Shown piece after piece: positions 19,136 to 27,727 of a stretch of DNA of 64,000 bases; the first letter of the stretch is position 1, and each line of letters begins with the position of its first letter. The stretch comes from Neobacillus sp. PS2-9 (GTDB taxonomy: Bacteria; Bacillota; Bacilli; Bacillales; Cytobacillaceae), in assembly GCF_030915525.1 (NCBI RefSeq), contig NZ_CP133269.1:1327001-1391000 (forward strand), written 5' to 3'. The position numbers were made by a program, and so were the translations under genes. The notes beneath the pieces were generated by a model. It did no database searches. It was not told where the DNA came from and saw only the letters and a program-made list of their open reading frames with translations.

Positions 19136-19618
19136 ATGTCTAATAGAGAATATGAGTCAAGGGAAGCGAATCAAAATCGTAACGACGAATCTTCCAGCAG
19201 CTTTATCCTAGGAGCTTTTATTGGAGGGGTAGTTGGAGCTGCAGCAGCTTTACTTTTTGCACCTAAAACAGGGAAAGATCTCCGTTCAACATTAACTAAC
19301 CAAGCAGGTTCAATTATGGACAAGAGTGGTTCATTACGGGAGAATGTAGTTAGCAAGAGCAGTGAATTAGCATCTAAAACGGCATCCCTTTCCCAGGGGA
19401 TTGTGCTTCAATCCTCCGAACTAGTAAATAAGGTAAAGGGAAAGCAATCTCCCAAAGAAGAATCTGAGTTAACTTATATTCCAATCCAGCATGGAAAGGA
19501 AAAGGGAACTGTAAAAAAGTCGAATGAATCAGTGCCACATGACAGTGAAGAAATTCGAAAAAAATTAGAAGAAGCTCAAAAAGCTTTTGATGAAGAAGAG
19601 AGCAAGGTAAAACTTTAA
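19136..19618 (+). CDS. ytxH: YtxH domain general stress protein
   Basis: A 160-residue membrane-associated stress protein. The YtxH signature is the glycine-rich hydrophobic stretch FILGAFIGGVVGAAAALLFA followed at once by PKTGKDLR (about residues 23-50). The remainder is Ser/Lys/Glu-rich and repetitive (SSELASK, SSELVNK). ATG start with AAGGAGG seven bases upstream. A terminator and then a MITE follow, which separate it from ytxJ. Confidence 0.88.
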   Translation: MSNREYESREANQNRNDESSSSFILGAFIGGVVGAAAALLFAPKTGKDLRSTLTNQAGSIMDKSGSLRENVVSKSSELASKTASLSQGIVLQSSELVNKVKGKQSPKEESELTYIPIQHGKEKGTVKKSNESVPHDSEEIRKKLEEAQKAFDEEESKVKL

Positions 19619-19639
19619 TAGTTATATTATTTGTGATAC

Positions 19640-19680
19640 AAACGGTGAAGTGATAAAATGACTTCACCGTTTATTTTTAT
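19640..19680 (+). terminator. Terminator after ytxH
   Basis: Stem AAACGGTGAAGT / ACTTCACCGTTT with a 9-base loop, then ATTTTTATTTA. The T-tract overlaps the target duplication of the adjacent MITE. Confidence 0.82.
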
Positions 19681-19683
19681 TTA

Positions 19684-19865
19684 GGCTTTGTTAAAGAAGA
19701 TAGTTGATTTTTATACCCTGTTGATTGGAGTGGAAGGCTCGAAGACTCCTGTGGGAGTACGGTTCAGGGGAGACCCCGCAGGCGCAAGCGCCGAGGAGGC
19801 TCGCCGAAACGCCCACGAACCGCTCGAGCCTGGAGCGGAAATCAACAGACAAGTTTAAAGAGAGC
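19684..19865 (+). mobile_element. MITE family A, copy 2
   Basis: 182 bp. The left end GGCTTTGTTAAAG is well kept. The right end is decayed to TTTAAAGAGAGC. Flanking 8-mers TTTATTTA and TTTTTTTA agree at 7 of 8 positions. The internal stem GGCTCGA (19736-19742) pairs with TCGAGCC (19824-19830), and GGTTC pairs with GAACC inside it. Inserted in the T-tract of the ytxH terminator, ahead of ytxJ. Confidence 0.9.
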
Positions 19866-19928
19866 TTTTTTTAAAGTAGGTCGGGTTCATTGCTGACAGT
19901 ATGCTTTTTTTAATGGAGGAATGTAAAG

Positions 19929-20261
19929 ATGTTAGAAAAAATTGATTCAATTGAACAGTTTGATGAAATAGTAAAAAGAGAAAGTAGATTTTATTTGTTA
20001 AAGCACAGTTTAACATGCCCGATCAGTCATGCTGCGTACAAGGAGTACGAAAAATATGCAAATGAAAATCAGAATATGCCAACATATTTCATAGCGGTAC
20101 AAGATTCACGGCCACTTTCTAACGAGGTTGCAGAAAGATTTCAAATTAAACATGAATCACCACAAGCAATCCTATTTTCGAATGGAGAAGCAACTTGGAA
20201 TGCTTCACATTGGAAAATTACCAACAAGGCACTACTAACTGCAAGTAATGTAACTCAATAA
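19929..20261 (+). CDS. ytxJ: Bacillithiol system redox-active protein (YtxJ)
   Basis: A 110-residue thioredoxin-fold protein with a single redox cysteine in KHSLTCPISHAA (about residue 30), the monothiol TCPIS signature of YtxJ. It is thought to act with bacillithiol in de-thiolation of proteins. The cis-proline region is ESPQAILF. ATG start with GGAGG seven bases upstream. In B. subtilis it is the third gene of ytxGHJ. Here a terminator and a MITE intervene, so it needs its own promoter or readthrough. Confidence 0.88.
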   Translation: MLEKIDSIEQFDEIVKRESRFYLLKHSLTCPISHAAYKEYEKYANENQNMPTYFIAVQDSRPLSNEVAERFQIKHESPQAILFSNGEATWNASHWKITNKALLTASNVTQ

Positions 20262-20276
20262 GTAATACTAAATACT

Positions 20277-20306
20277 AAAGAGGATGAACGTTCATCCTCT
20301 TCTTTA
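20277..20306 (+). terminator. Terminator after ytxJ
   Basis: Stem AAGAGGATGAA / TTCATCCTCTT with a two-base loop, followed by CTTTAT. Confidence 0.75.
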
Positions 20307-20372
20307 TAAAAAATTTAGACACGTATGTTAAGTAGGTAACATACAATACTTTTATATACCTAATGATACTTT

Positions 20373-20388
20373 AACGCTTAAAAGCGTT
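20373..20388. promoter_or_regulatory. Palindrome upstream of the aroA promoter
   Basis: AACGCTT-AA-AAGCGTT, an inverted repeat 22 bases upstream of the aroA -35 box, in otherwise AT-rich DNA. It has no T-tract, so an operator is more likely than a terminator. The binding protein is unknown. Confidence 0.4.
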
Positions 20389-20409
20389 TAATTAATAAAG
20401 AAAAAATGA

Positions 20410-20438
20410 GTGACAAAGAAATATATTTCCGCTATAAT
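20410..20438 (+). promoter_or_regulatory. Sigma-A promoter of aroA
   Basis: GTGACA, 17 bases, TATAAT. Perfect -10 box about 95 bases upstream of the aroA start codon. Confidence 0.7.
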
Positions 20439-20534
20439 AAAGCCTAATTATTGAAATATTATAAAATTAAAAAATTTTAAGTGTAAATCATTATGAGTTT
20501 AGTAAGATTTGCAAATGAAAGGACGGGGACGAAT

Positions 20535-21614
20535 ATGGGCAAAAAGGTTGAATTGGATCAATTAAGAACACGTGTCGATGAGTTAAACTTGGAATTATTG
20601 AGGCTAATTAATGAAAGAGCTCAGCTCGTCCAAGAGATTGGACGGGTAAAAGAAAATCAAGGTGTGTACCGTTACGATCCAGTCCGTGAAAGAAAAATGC
20701 TTGATATCATTAAAGAGCATAACGATGGACCATTTGAAAATTCTACAATCGATCATATTTTCAAAGAAATTTTTAAAGCAGGTTTAGATCTTCAAAAGGA
20801 TGATCATGAGAAAGCCCTGCTTGTATCTAGAAAGAAGAAGCCTGAAAATACGATTGTAAACCTAAAGGGAGAAACTATAGGTGATGGCAAGCCACATTTT
20901 GTGTTTGGTCCATGTGCGGTTGAATCCTATGAGCAGGTAGCGACGGTTGCTAAGGCGATGAAGGAAAAGGGCTTAAAGCTTCTCCGTGGTGGTGCATATA
21001 AACCAAGGACATCTCCTTACGATTTCCAAGGATTAGGTGTGGAAGGGCTAAAAATCTTAAAGCGTGTAGCAGATGAATACGATATGGCAGTAATTAGCGA
21101 AATCGTAAACCCAGCCGATATTGAAATGGCTTTAGATTATATTGACGTTATCCAAATTGGTGCACGGAACATGCAGAACTTTGAACTATTAAAAGCTGCA
21201 GGGGCAGTAAATAAACCTGTATTGTTAAAAAGAGGGATTGCTGCCACGATTGAAGAATTTATCAATGCAGCAGAATACATTATGGCACAAGGGAATGGCC
21301 AAATCATCCTTTGTGAACGAGGTATTCGGACATACGAGCGTGCTACTAGAAACACACTTGATATTTCGGCAGTTCCAATTCTTAAACAAGAAACCCATTT
21401 ACCAGTAATGGTAGATGTTACTCATTCTACTGGTAGAAGAGACTTGTTATTACCTGCTGCAAAAGCGGCGATTGCCATTGGTGCAGACGGAGTCATGGCT
21501 GAAGTTCATCCAGATCCGGCAGTGGCCTTATCCGACCAAAAGCAACAAATGGACCTTGACCAATTTGACAAATTTTATAATGAATTACTAGCATCAAACT
21601 TTGTACGGATTTAA
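20535..21614 (+). CDS. aroA: Bifunctional chorismate mutase / DAHP synthase
   Basis: First enzyme of the shikimate pathway fused to a chorismate mutase, 359 residues. The N-terminal AroQ domain (about 1-90) has [20 protein letters not shown] and RVKENQ. The C-terminal type I-beta DAHP synthase domain has VFGPCAVES (metal Cys), [27 protein letters not shown] and [14 protein letters not shown]. Fused chorismate mutase gives feedback inhibition by chorismate or prephenate in Bacillus. Start chosen at ATG 20535. A longer in-frame start at 20493 has no ribosome binding site. Named aroA in B. subtilis (aroG elsewhere). A MITE lies between its stop codon and its terminator. Confidence 0.96.
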   Translation: MGKKVELDQLRTRVDELNLELLRLINERAQLVQEIGRVKENQGVYRYDPVRERKMLDIIKEHNDGPFENSTIDHIFKEIFKAGLDLQKDDHEKALLVSRKKKPENTIVNLKGETIGDGKPHFVFGPCAVESYEQVATVAKAMKEKGLKLLRGGAYKPRTSPYDFQGLGVEGLKILKRVADEYDMAVISEIVNPADIEMALDYIDVIQIGARNMQNFELLKAAGAVNKPVLLKRGIAATIEEFINAAEYIMAQGNGQIILCERGIRTYERATRNTLDISAVPILKQETHLPVMVDVTHSTGRRDLLLPAAKAAIAIGADGVMAEVHPDPAVALSDQKQQMDLDQFDKFYNELLASNFVRI

Positions 21615-21620
21615 TTTTTT

Positions 21621-21805
21621 GGTTGTGTTAATGAACAGTGTTAATTTTTTATAACCTGTTGATTGGAGCGGAAGGCACGAAGACTCCTGTGGGAGTATGG
21701 TTCAGGGGAGACCCCGCAGGCGCAAGCGCCGAGGAGGCTCGCCGAAACACCCACGGAAAGCGAAGTGACTGGAGCGGAAATCAACAGACAAATTTTAACA
21801 GAGCC
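21621..21805 (+). mobile_element. MITE family A, copy 3
   Basis: 185 bp. Ends GGTTGTGTTAAT and TTTAACAGAGCC. Perfect 8 bp direct repeats AATTTTTT flank it (21613-21620 and 21806-21813), the left one starting inside the aroA stop codon. Because the aroA terminator lies beyond it, the element is transcribed as part of the aroA 3' untranslated region. The distal arm of the covarying stem is diverged here (GGCACGA versus AAGTGAC). Confidence 0.93.
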
Positions 21806-21819
21806 AATTTTTTAAAAAA

Positions 21820-21850
21820 ACCTCCTGCACATGCTTGCAGGAGGTTTTTT
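21820..21850 (+). terminator. Terminator of the aroA transcript
   Basis: Stem CCTCCTGCA / TGCAGGAGG with a 6-base loop, preceded by A7 and followed by T6. Confidence 0.88.
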
Positions 21851-21880
21851 AATGACTTTTAGAAAAATATACGAAAAATG

Positions 21881-21908
21881 TTGACAAATGCAATTGCGGC
21901 TTTAATAT
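21881..21908 (+). promoter_or_regulatory. Sigma-A promoter of ccpA
   Basis: Perfect TTGACA, 16 bases, TAATAT. It leaves a leader of about 115 bases before the GTG start of ccpA. Confidence 0.72.
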
Positions 21909-22031
21909 TCTTATCGTATCATTAAATACATACTAAGATTGTTTATTATCTCACAATCAATATTATGACTAGGTTTTTAATAACAGATGTAAAATAAAGA
22001 AAACAATGTACGTTACAGGAGAGTGTTATAA

Positions 22032-23030
22032 GTGAATATAACGATTTATGATGTGGCTAGGGAAGCAAATGTATCAATGGCGACAGTTTCCCGTGTAGTA
22101 AATGGAAATCCAAATGTTAAGCCAGTAACCCGGAAAAAGGTGTTAGAAGTTATTGAAAGATTAGGGTACCGCCCTAATGCCGTAGCAAGAGGATTAGCTA
22201 GTAAAAAAACAACAACAGTTGGAGTAATTATTCCAGATATATCTAATATCTTTTTTGCAGAGTTAGCTCGAGGCATAGAAGATATTGCAACTATGTACAA
22301 GTACAATATCATTTTGAGCAATTCTGATCAAAACATGGACAAGGAATTACACTTACTTAATACGATGCTTGGGAAGCAAGTAGATGGAATCGTGTTCATG
22401 GGAGGAAATATTACTGCAGACCACGTGGAGGAATTTGAGAAATCTCCAGTACCGATTGTTCTTGCGGGTTCTATTGAGGAGTCAAATAAAATTCCTTCAG
22501 TAAACATTGATTATGAAGAAGCAGTATATGATTCCGTAAAGGAATTCATTCAAAAGGGCCATAAGAATATTGCCATTGTGGTGGGACCACTTCATGAACC
22601 GAAAAATGCCCAGAAAAAACTTAAAGGGTATCAAAGGGCGCTTCAAGAAGCCGGGCTTCCTTATAATGAAGAGCTTATAGTTGAAGGAGATTATACGTAC
22701 GATTCAGGTATTGAAGCCTTTGATAAATTACTCGAGGCAGCAGCAAGACCAACAGCCATTTTAGTTGGAGCGGATGAAATGGCACTGGGAGTCGTTCATG
22801 GTGCCGAGGATAAAGGTTATAAAATTCCTGAGGATTTTGAAGTAATCACATCAGATAATACCAGATTATCACTAATGGTTCGTCCACAGCTTACAACGAT
22901 TGTGCAGCCGTTATATGATATTGGCGCTGTTGCAATGCGACTCTTAACAAAATTAATGAATAAAGAAGGCGTTGAAGAACAAATTGTCGTACTTCCTCAC
23001 CGCATTGAGCATCGTGATTCAACTAAATAA
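22032..23030 (+). CDS. ccpA: Catabolite control protein A
   Basis: LacI-family global regulator of carbon metabolism, 332 residues. The N-terminal helix-turn-helix [22 protein letters not shown] is followed by the hinge helix [12 protein letters not shown] and the HPr-Ser-P/effector-binding periplasmic-binding-like core (about 60-332). With seryl-phosphorylated HPr it binds cre sites. Three strong candidates occur near its neighbours acsA, megL and ackA. GTG start with AGGAGAG eight bases upstream. In B. subtilis motP and motS follow. Here ccpA is followed directly by the convergent acuC. Confidence 0.97.
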   Translation: MNITIYDVAREANVSMATVSRVVNGNPNVKPVTRKKVLEVIERLGYRPNAVARGLASKKTTTVGVIIPDISNIFFAELARGIEDIATMYKYNIILSNSDQNMDKELHLLNTMLGKQVDGIVFMGGNITADHVEEFEKSPVPIVLAGSIEESNKIPSVNIDYEEAVYDSVKEFIQKGHKNIAIVVGPLHEPKNAQKKLKGYQRALQEAGLPYNEELIVEGDYTYDSGIEAFDKLLEAAARPTAILVGADEMALGVVHGAEDKGYKIPEDFEVITSDNTRLSLMVRPQLTTIVQPLYDIGAVAMRLLTKLMNKEGVEEQIVVLPHRIEHRDSTK

Positions 23031-23045
23031 CTAATAGATGTAAAA

Positions 23046-23080
23046 AAGGGCTTGCCATTAAGATGGCAGGCCCTTTTGGC
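23046..23080. terminator. Terminator shared by ccpA and acuC
   Basis: Stem GGGCTTGCCAT / ATGGCAGGCCC with a 4-base loop and runs of A and T outside. The right arm lies within the last codons of acuC, so this hairpin is partly coding. Confidence 0.85.
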
Positions 23081-24239
23081 TTTTTTGTTGATTACGAATT
23101 GGGTATAGAGCTTTTTCTAACGTAATTTCATTCTTCTCTGTAATCTCAGCTTTTCTTGGGATAGGTGTATATAAGTTGTCAGGGTCGTCCCATTCCTTCG
23201 GTAAAGTAACGGGCGACTCTTTTTGCCACTGTTCAATCCATGCATCAGGTAGATTCCCTGAACAATTTGAGTTTTCTGTCATCTCAAGCCAGATAAGTGC
23301 CCATGCTCTTGGAACCACTCGCCAAATGTCATACCCACCGCCGCCAACTGCAATCCATTTTCCATTACAGTATTGATGAGCAATTTCATGAGCAATCTTG
23401 GGGATTTCACGATAAATTTTCATCGTTGCCGATAAGTGTGTTAACGGATCAAAATAATGGGAATCAGCTCCATTTTGAGTAAGTATCACATCAGGCTTAA
23501 AAAATTCAGCCACTTCTTTTATGGAGTTTGTATAGGCATGGAGCCAGGAATCATCTTCTGTAAAAGCATCCACAGGTATGTTAAAAGAATACCCATAACC
23601 AGAGCCCTGGCCTCTTTCATTGATATTTCCGGTACCTGGAAATAAATATCGTCCGGTTTCATGAATGGAAAGGGTGCAAACATTGGGGTCGTCGTAAAAG
23701 GACCATTGGACACCATCCCCATGGTGGGCATCAGTATCTACATATAACACACGTGCATGATATTTTTCCTGAAGGTACTTAATAGCAACCGAACTATCAT
23801 TATATACACAAAATCCAGACGCCTTTCCTCGGAACCCATGGTGTAAACCGCCTCCAAGGTGAAGAGAATGGAGAGACTTACCTGTCATAACCTGGTCAAC
23901 TGCGGCTAAGGTACCGCCTACTAATAAGGCGCTGGCTTCGTGCATGTTCGGGAATATGGGTGTGTCTTCTGTACCTAATCCATAATTTTCAGCGATTTCT
24001 TTTGAAAGTTCTCCGTGTCCTGCTTTCTTAACCGCTTCTATGTAACTTCGATCATGTATAAGGGCTAACTCTTCATCCGTTGCCATCTTAGGGGAGATGG
24101 TATGCGCAGGATCTAACGCATTCATCTTCTCTAACAAGTCAACAGTTAGTTTAAGCCTAAATTGGTTAAAAGGATGATGACTGCTGAATTTATAATTCAA
24201 CAGTTCTTCTGAGAATACAAAGGAACACCGATCACTCAT
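23058..24239 (-). CDS. acuC: Acetoin utilization protein AcuC (histone deacetylase family)
   Basis: NAD-independent, zinc-type lysine deacetylase, 393 residues. Active-site motifs are [19 protein letters not shown] (catalytic His pair) and [15 protein letters not shown] (zinc Asp and His), then [11 protein letters not shown]. In B. subtilis AcuC deacetylates and reactivates acetyl-CoA synthetase. The start at 24239 overlaps the acuB stop codon by four bases (ATGA), so acuABC is one operon with translational coupling. The C-terminal codons form one arm of the terminator. Confidence 0.93.
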   Translation of the reverse strand: MSDRCSFVFSEELLNYKFSSHHPFNQFRLKLTVDLLEKMNALDPAHTISPKMATDEELALIHDRSYIEAVKKAGHGELSKEIAENYGLGTEDTPIFPNMHEASALLVGGTLAAVDQVMTGKSLHSLHLGGGLHHGFRGKASGFCVYNDSSVAIKYLQEKYHARVLYVDTDAHHGDGVQWSFYDDPNVCTLSIHETGRYLFPGTGNINERGQGSGYGYSFNIPVDAFTEDDSWLHAYTNSIKEVAEFFKPDVILTQNGADSHYFDPLTHLSATMKIYREIPKIAHEIAHQYCNGKWIAVGGGGYDIWRVVPRAWALIWLEMTENSNCSGNLPDAWIEQWQKESPVTLPKEWDDPDNLYTPIPRKAEITEKNEITLEKALYPIRNQQKSQKGLPS

Positions 24240-24883
24240 ATGGAAATCCCCGGGAGGTTCGGCCATAGGACATGATACCCGGCCTGCTTAAGATCCTGAA
24301 TAAGGGCTGTTGGATTCATTGTCTGAACTCTAATGACCAGGATTTTAAAATGTTCATCTGTCTTATCTGGATAAACGAGAACACTCAAAATGTTAGCCTT
24401 TCGATTTTTAATCACATTTGTAATGTCGCTAAGAATACCAGCGAGATTCGGAACCTTTATTTCGATCTGAGACCCCGGCTGATGGGCCCCTGTTAATTCA
24501 ACCAAGGTTCGGAGTAAATCGGTTTCTGTAACGATTCCCACTAGTTTACGGTCATTAATGATGGGAATACAACTGATTTTATGTTCATAAAATAGGCCAG
24601 CCACTTCTTCGACGAAATCCAGTGGATGCCCTGTAATCATATCTCTTTCCATAATCGTCTCAAGCGGCTTTTTCAAATCTTCGGGATGCTCATTTGCATG
24701 AAAAATGGAGGGCGTTGCTTCCCTTATTTTAGCGACAGTGACTAACCCCATTAGATGTCTTTGATTATCAATGACGGGTATATGACGGATTTTTTTTGTT
24801 TCCATTAATTTCATAGCATCAGCAATGGTGTCTGTTGGTAAAAGTGTGGCCACATCTGTTTTCATAATTTCTTCCACTATCAT
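24236..24883 (-). CDS. acuB: Acetoin utilization protein AcuB (CBS and ACT domains)
   Basis: A 215-residue ligand-sensing protein. Two CBS motifs occupy about residues 1-135 ([21 protein letters not shown] and [18 protein letters not shown]), and an ACT-like domain follows ([19 protein letters not shown]). The biochemical role in the AcuABC acetylation switch is not established. ATG start with GAGGTGAT upstream. Second gene of acuABC. Confidence 0.92.
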   Translation of the reverse strand: MIVEEIMKTDVATLLPTDTIADAMKLMETKKIRHIPVIDNQRHLMGLVTVAKIREATPSIFHANEHPEDLKKPLETIMERDMITGHPLDFVEEVAGLFYEHKISCIPIINDRKLVGIVTETDLLRTLVELTGAHQPGSQIEIKVPNLAGILSDITNVIKNRKANILSVLVYPDKTDEHFKILVIRVQTMNPTALIQDLKQAGYHVLWPNLPGISI

Positions 24884-24922
24884 AAAATCACCTCAGGTCT
24901 CAAGTGAATTTCAGCTAAATAT

Positions 24923-25555
24923 TTAATACATAAACCGGTTCATAAACCGAAGACGGTCAAATCTTTGGATGGATTCCATATCGACTCTCTTGCCCATTCG
25001 AGCCATCAGGCAGTTAGCTGGATGGGAGCAAATTTCCGGATCATCCGTCGCATACCATTCAAGCCCACCGGCATTCATCATTTTTTCCATTACTTTTCGA
25101 TAATCCCACACATTTAGCTTGGTACCTTTAAGATCCCAATGCCAATAGTACTCTGTTGTGATCGTAATATAATCTTCCATTGCATCATCCATCATGGAAA
25201 CGATTAACAGGTTTTTTCCTACAGAGCAGCCTCTAAATTGTGGAATTACCTCGATGGCACCCAATTCAATTAAATTATCCATTTTCCCTTCAGACCATCT
25301 TTCAAGCGGGTCTGGATATAAATAAGTAACGTAACCTACAATGGTGTGCCTATGTCTAGCAATAATAATTCTACCTTCTGGAAGATTGGCAATACCCACT
25401 AAAGCTTTATGCTGTTGTACAGGAGGACGAAAAGCAACAAGGTCTTCGTGAAATTCATAACCTGCTAATTTATCAGATGGAATAGGGCCTTCAATGATTA
25501 AATTCCCATGAGGTGTTTTCAATTCTTTTGCATTGTATGTTTTCTTGTGTTCCAT
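24923..25555 (-). CDS. acuA: Protein lysine acetyltransferase AcuA
   Basis: GNAT-family acetyltransferase, 210 residues, which in B. subtilis acetylates the catalytic lysine of acetyl-CoA synthetase and inactivates it. The acetyl-CoA loop is visible as VIPQFRGCSVGKNLL around residue 98. ATG start with AGGTGACC upstream. It is divergent from acsA, with a cre-like site over the position of its -35 region and a TATAAT (minus strand, 25596-25601) upstream. Confidence 0.93.
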   Translation of the reverse strand: MEHKKTYNAKELKTPHGNLIIEGPIPSDKLAGYEFHEDLVAFRPPVQQHKALVGIANLPEGRIIIARHRHTIVGYVTYLYPDPLERWSEGKMDNLIELGAIEVIPQFRGCSVGKNLLIVSMMDDAMEDYITITTEYYWHWDLKGTKLNVWDYRKVMEKMMNAGGLEWYATDDPEICSHPANCLMARMGKRVDMESIQRFDRLRFMNRFMY

Positions 25556-25617
25556 AAGGTCACCTGCCTTAAAAAATCGTTAGTACATTAATTCTATTAT
25601 ACATAAAATCTAGTAAG

Positions 25618-25631
25618 AGAAAGCGATTTCA
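25618..25631. promoter_or_regulatory. cre-like site at the acuABC promoter
   Basis: AGAAAGCGATTTCA, 12 of 14 consensus positions of TGWAANCGNTNNCA. It begins 16 bases upstream of a minus-strand TATAAT, so CcpA bound here would cover the -35 region of acuABC. Confidence 0.55.
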
Positions 25632-25724
25632 CAAAATTTTCTGTTTTATACAGGGGTTTTGCGCCGTCTACTCCAATCAACATATCAATAAATCAATTAT
25701 TCGTGAATAATAATATTTAAAAAA

Positions 25725-25753
25725 TTGTGAATAGTTCCTATTTGTACTATAAT
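25725..25753 (+). promoter_or_regulatory. Sigma-A promoter of acsA
   Basis: TTGTGA, 17 bases, TATAAT. The start of transcription is predicted near 25760, about 25 bases before the ATG. Confidence 0.75.
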
Positions 25754-25784
25754 AATCTCTATAAAGCATGAGGGGGAGATAGTA

Positions 25785-27503
25785 ATGAAAGTGGAAGCGC
25801 TACCAGTTGTGCAAGGAGACCATAATCTAAGTAATTATGATGAAATGTACAAACAATTTGACTGGAAGGAAACAGAAAAGACATTCTCCTGGAGTGAAAC
25901 AGGGCTTGTTAACTTGGCATATGAGGCCATTGATCGCCATGCAAAGACCTTCCGAAAAAATAAAATTGCTCTTTACTATCGAGACGGTTTTCGTAATGAA
26001 AAGTACACATTTAAGGAAATGAAGGATCTCTCAAGCAAAGCCGGTAATGTGTTAAAGAGTTATGGAGATGTAGAAAAAGGAGACCGCGTATTTATTTTTA
26101 TGCCTCGTTCTCCAGAGCTTTACTTTACTGTTCTTGGTGCTATTAAGCTTGGAGCTATCGTTGGTCCATTATTTGAAGCCTTTATGGAAGGCGCGGTTCG
26201 TGACCGTCTGCAGGATAGTGAAGCTAAAGTTCTAGTAACTACACCTGAATTATTGGATCGTGTACCTGTGGAAGATTTACCTGCCTTAAAGCATATTTTC
26301 CTTGTTGGAAAAAATGTGGAGGAACAAGGTCAATACATTGACTTCCTTGGGAAATTTGAGAAGGCAAGTAAAGAACTTAAGATCGAATGGGTAGACAGAA
26401 CAGATGGCTTAATTTTGCATTACACATCAGGTTCAACCGGCAAGCCTAAAGGGGTTTTGCATGTACATAATGCAATGATTCAGCATTATCAAACGGCAAA
26501 GTGGGTTCTTGATTTAAAAGAGGATGATGTGTATTGGTGTACGGCAGATCCAGGCTGGGTAACAGGAACGTCGTATGGTATTTTTGGACCGTGGTTAACG
26601 GGAACCTCTAATGTCATTGTGGGAGGGCGTTTTAGCCCTGAAACTTGGTATCAGATGATTGAGGACTTTGGGGTTACCGTTTGGTATAGTGCTCCTACTG
26701 CCTTCCGGATGTTAATGGGTGCGGGAGATGAACTCGTAAAGAAATTTGATTTAAGCAGCCTGCGTCATATTCTAAGTGTGGGTGAGCCATTGAACCCAGA
26801 AGTGGTCAAATGGGGTGTAAAGGTATTTAACCATCGTATTCATGATAACTGGTGGATGACAGAAACAGGAGCACAACTAATCAGTAACTATCCATGTATG
26901 AAAATTAAACCTGGTTCGATGGGTAAGCCGATTCCAGGTGTGCAGGCTGCAATTGTCGATAATCAAGGAAACGAATTGCCGCCATATCGAATGGGGAATC
27001 TGGCTATTAAAAAGGGCTGGCCTTCCATGATGCACACCATTTGGAATAATCCTGAGAAATTTGAATCCTACTTTATGCCAGGTGACTGGTACGTATCCGG
27101 GGATTCGGCTTATATGGATGAGGATGGTTATTTCTGGTTCCAAGGTAGGGTGGATGATGTTATTATGACATCAGGAGAGCGTGTAGGACCATTTGAGGTG
27201 GAAAGCAAGCTTGTGGAACACCCAGCAGTAGCAGAGGCAGGCGTAATTGGTAAACCAGACCCTGTACGTGGTGAAATCATTAAAGCGTTTGTTGCGCTGC
27301 GTGACGGCTTTGAGGCTTCTGAAGAACTGAAAGAGGAAATCAGACAATTTGTCAAAAAAGGATTAGCAGCCCATGCTGCACCAAGAGAAATTGATTTCCG
27401 AGATAAACTGCCAAAAACAAGAAGTGGTAAGATTATGCGACGCGTATTAAAGGCGTGGGAGCTTAATTTGCCGACGGGTGATCTTTCAACTATGGAAGAT
27501 TAA
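25785..27503 (+). CDS. acsA: Acetyl-CoA synthetase
   Basis: AMP-forming acetate--CoA ligase, 572 residues, for acetate scavenging. The adenylate motif is LHYTSGSTGKPKGVLH (about residue 213), then the acetyl-pocket region NWWMTETGAQ and YVSGDSAYMDEDGYFWFQGR. The catalytic lysine in KTRSGKIMRR is residue 549, the same number as the AcuA-acetylated Lys of B. subtilis AcsA. ATG start with GAGGGGGAGA upstream. Codons 3-7 contain a strong cre palindrome. Divergent from acuABC, whose products acetylate and deacetylate this enzyme. Confidence 0.97.
   Translation: MKVEALPVVQGDHNLSNYDEMYKQFDWKETEKTFSWSETGLVNLAYEAIDRHAKTFRKNKIALYYRDGFRNEKYTFKEMKDLSSKAGNVLKSYGDVEKGDRVFIFMPRSPELYFTVLGAIKLGAIVGPLFEAFMEGAVRDRLQDSEAKVLVTTPELLDRVPVEDLPALKHIFLVGKNVEEQGQYIDFLGKFEKASKELKIEWVDRTDGLILHYTSGSTGKPKGVLHVHNAMIQHYQTAKWVLDLKEDDVYWCTADPGWVTGTSYGIFGPWLTGTSNVIVGGRFSPETWYQMIEDFGVTVWYSAPTAFRMLMGAGDELVKKFDLSSLRHILSVGEPLNPEVVKWGVKVFNHRIHDNWWMTETGAQLISNYPCMKIKPGSMGKPIPGVQAAIVDNQGNELPPYRMGNLAIKKGWPSMMHTIWNNPEKFESYFMPGDWYVSGDSAYMDEDGYFWFQGRVDDVIMTSGERVGPFEVESKLVEHPAVAEAGVIGKPDPVRGEIIKAFVALRDGFEASEELKEEIRQFVKKGLAAHAAPREIDFRDKLPKTRSGKIMRRVLKAWELNLPTGDLSTMED
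25792..25805. promoter_or_regulatory. cre operator inside the acsA 5' coding end
   Basis: TGGAAGCGCTACCA matches TGWAANCGNTNNCA at 13 of 14 positions and is nearly palindromic. It lies about 32 bases downstream of the predicted transcription start, a roadblock position for CcpA repression. Confidence 0.75.
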
Positions 27504-27510
27504 TTGAAAC

Positions 27511-27543
27511 AAAAACCGCACCGACATTTCGGTGCGGTTTTTA
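27511..27543 (+). terminator. Terminator after acsA
   Basis: Perfect 12 bp stem AAACCGCACCGA / TCGGTGCGGTTT with a 4-base loop, then TTAC. Confidence 0.9.
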
Positions 27544-27552
27544 CTATTGTTT

Positions 27553-27727
27553 AGGAAATTATAAAAAGGTCCAAGTGTGGATAACTAAACTAGTTGTCTG
27601 AATCTAGCTCCAGCGCCTAGCCCCTCGGGTCAAATAACCTTCGGCAAGAAAAGTCAAAAGGCGGACTTTTCCCGCCGAAGAACATTTGCCTGTCGGGGCT
27701 GAACGAGGCGCTTCCGCCTTTTGGTCT
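27553..27727 (+). repeat. Hairpin repeat family B, copy 3
   Basis: About 175 bp from AGGAAATT to GGTCTT, with the same fold as the copies at 8055 and 53292. Inner stem CTTCGGC/GCCGAAG. It starts just after the acsA terminator, and its right edge touches the stop codon of the minus-strand penicillin-binding protein gene. Confidence 0.9.
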
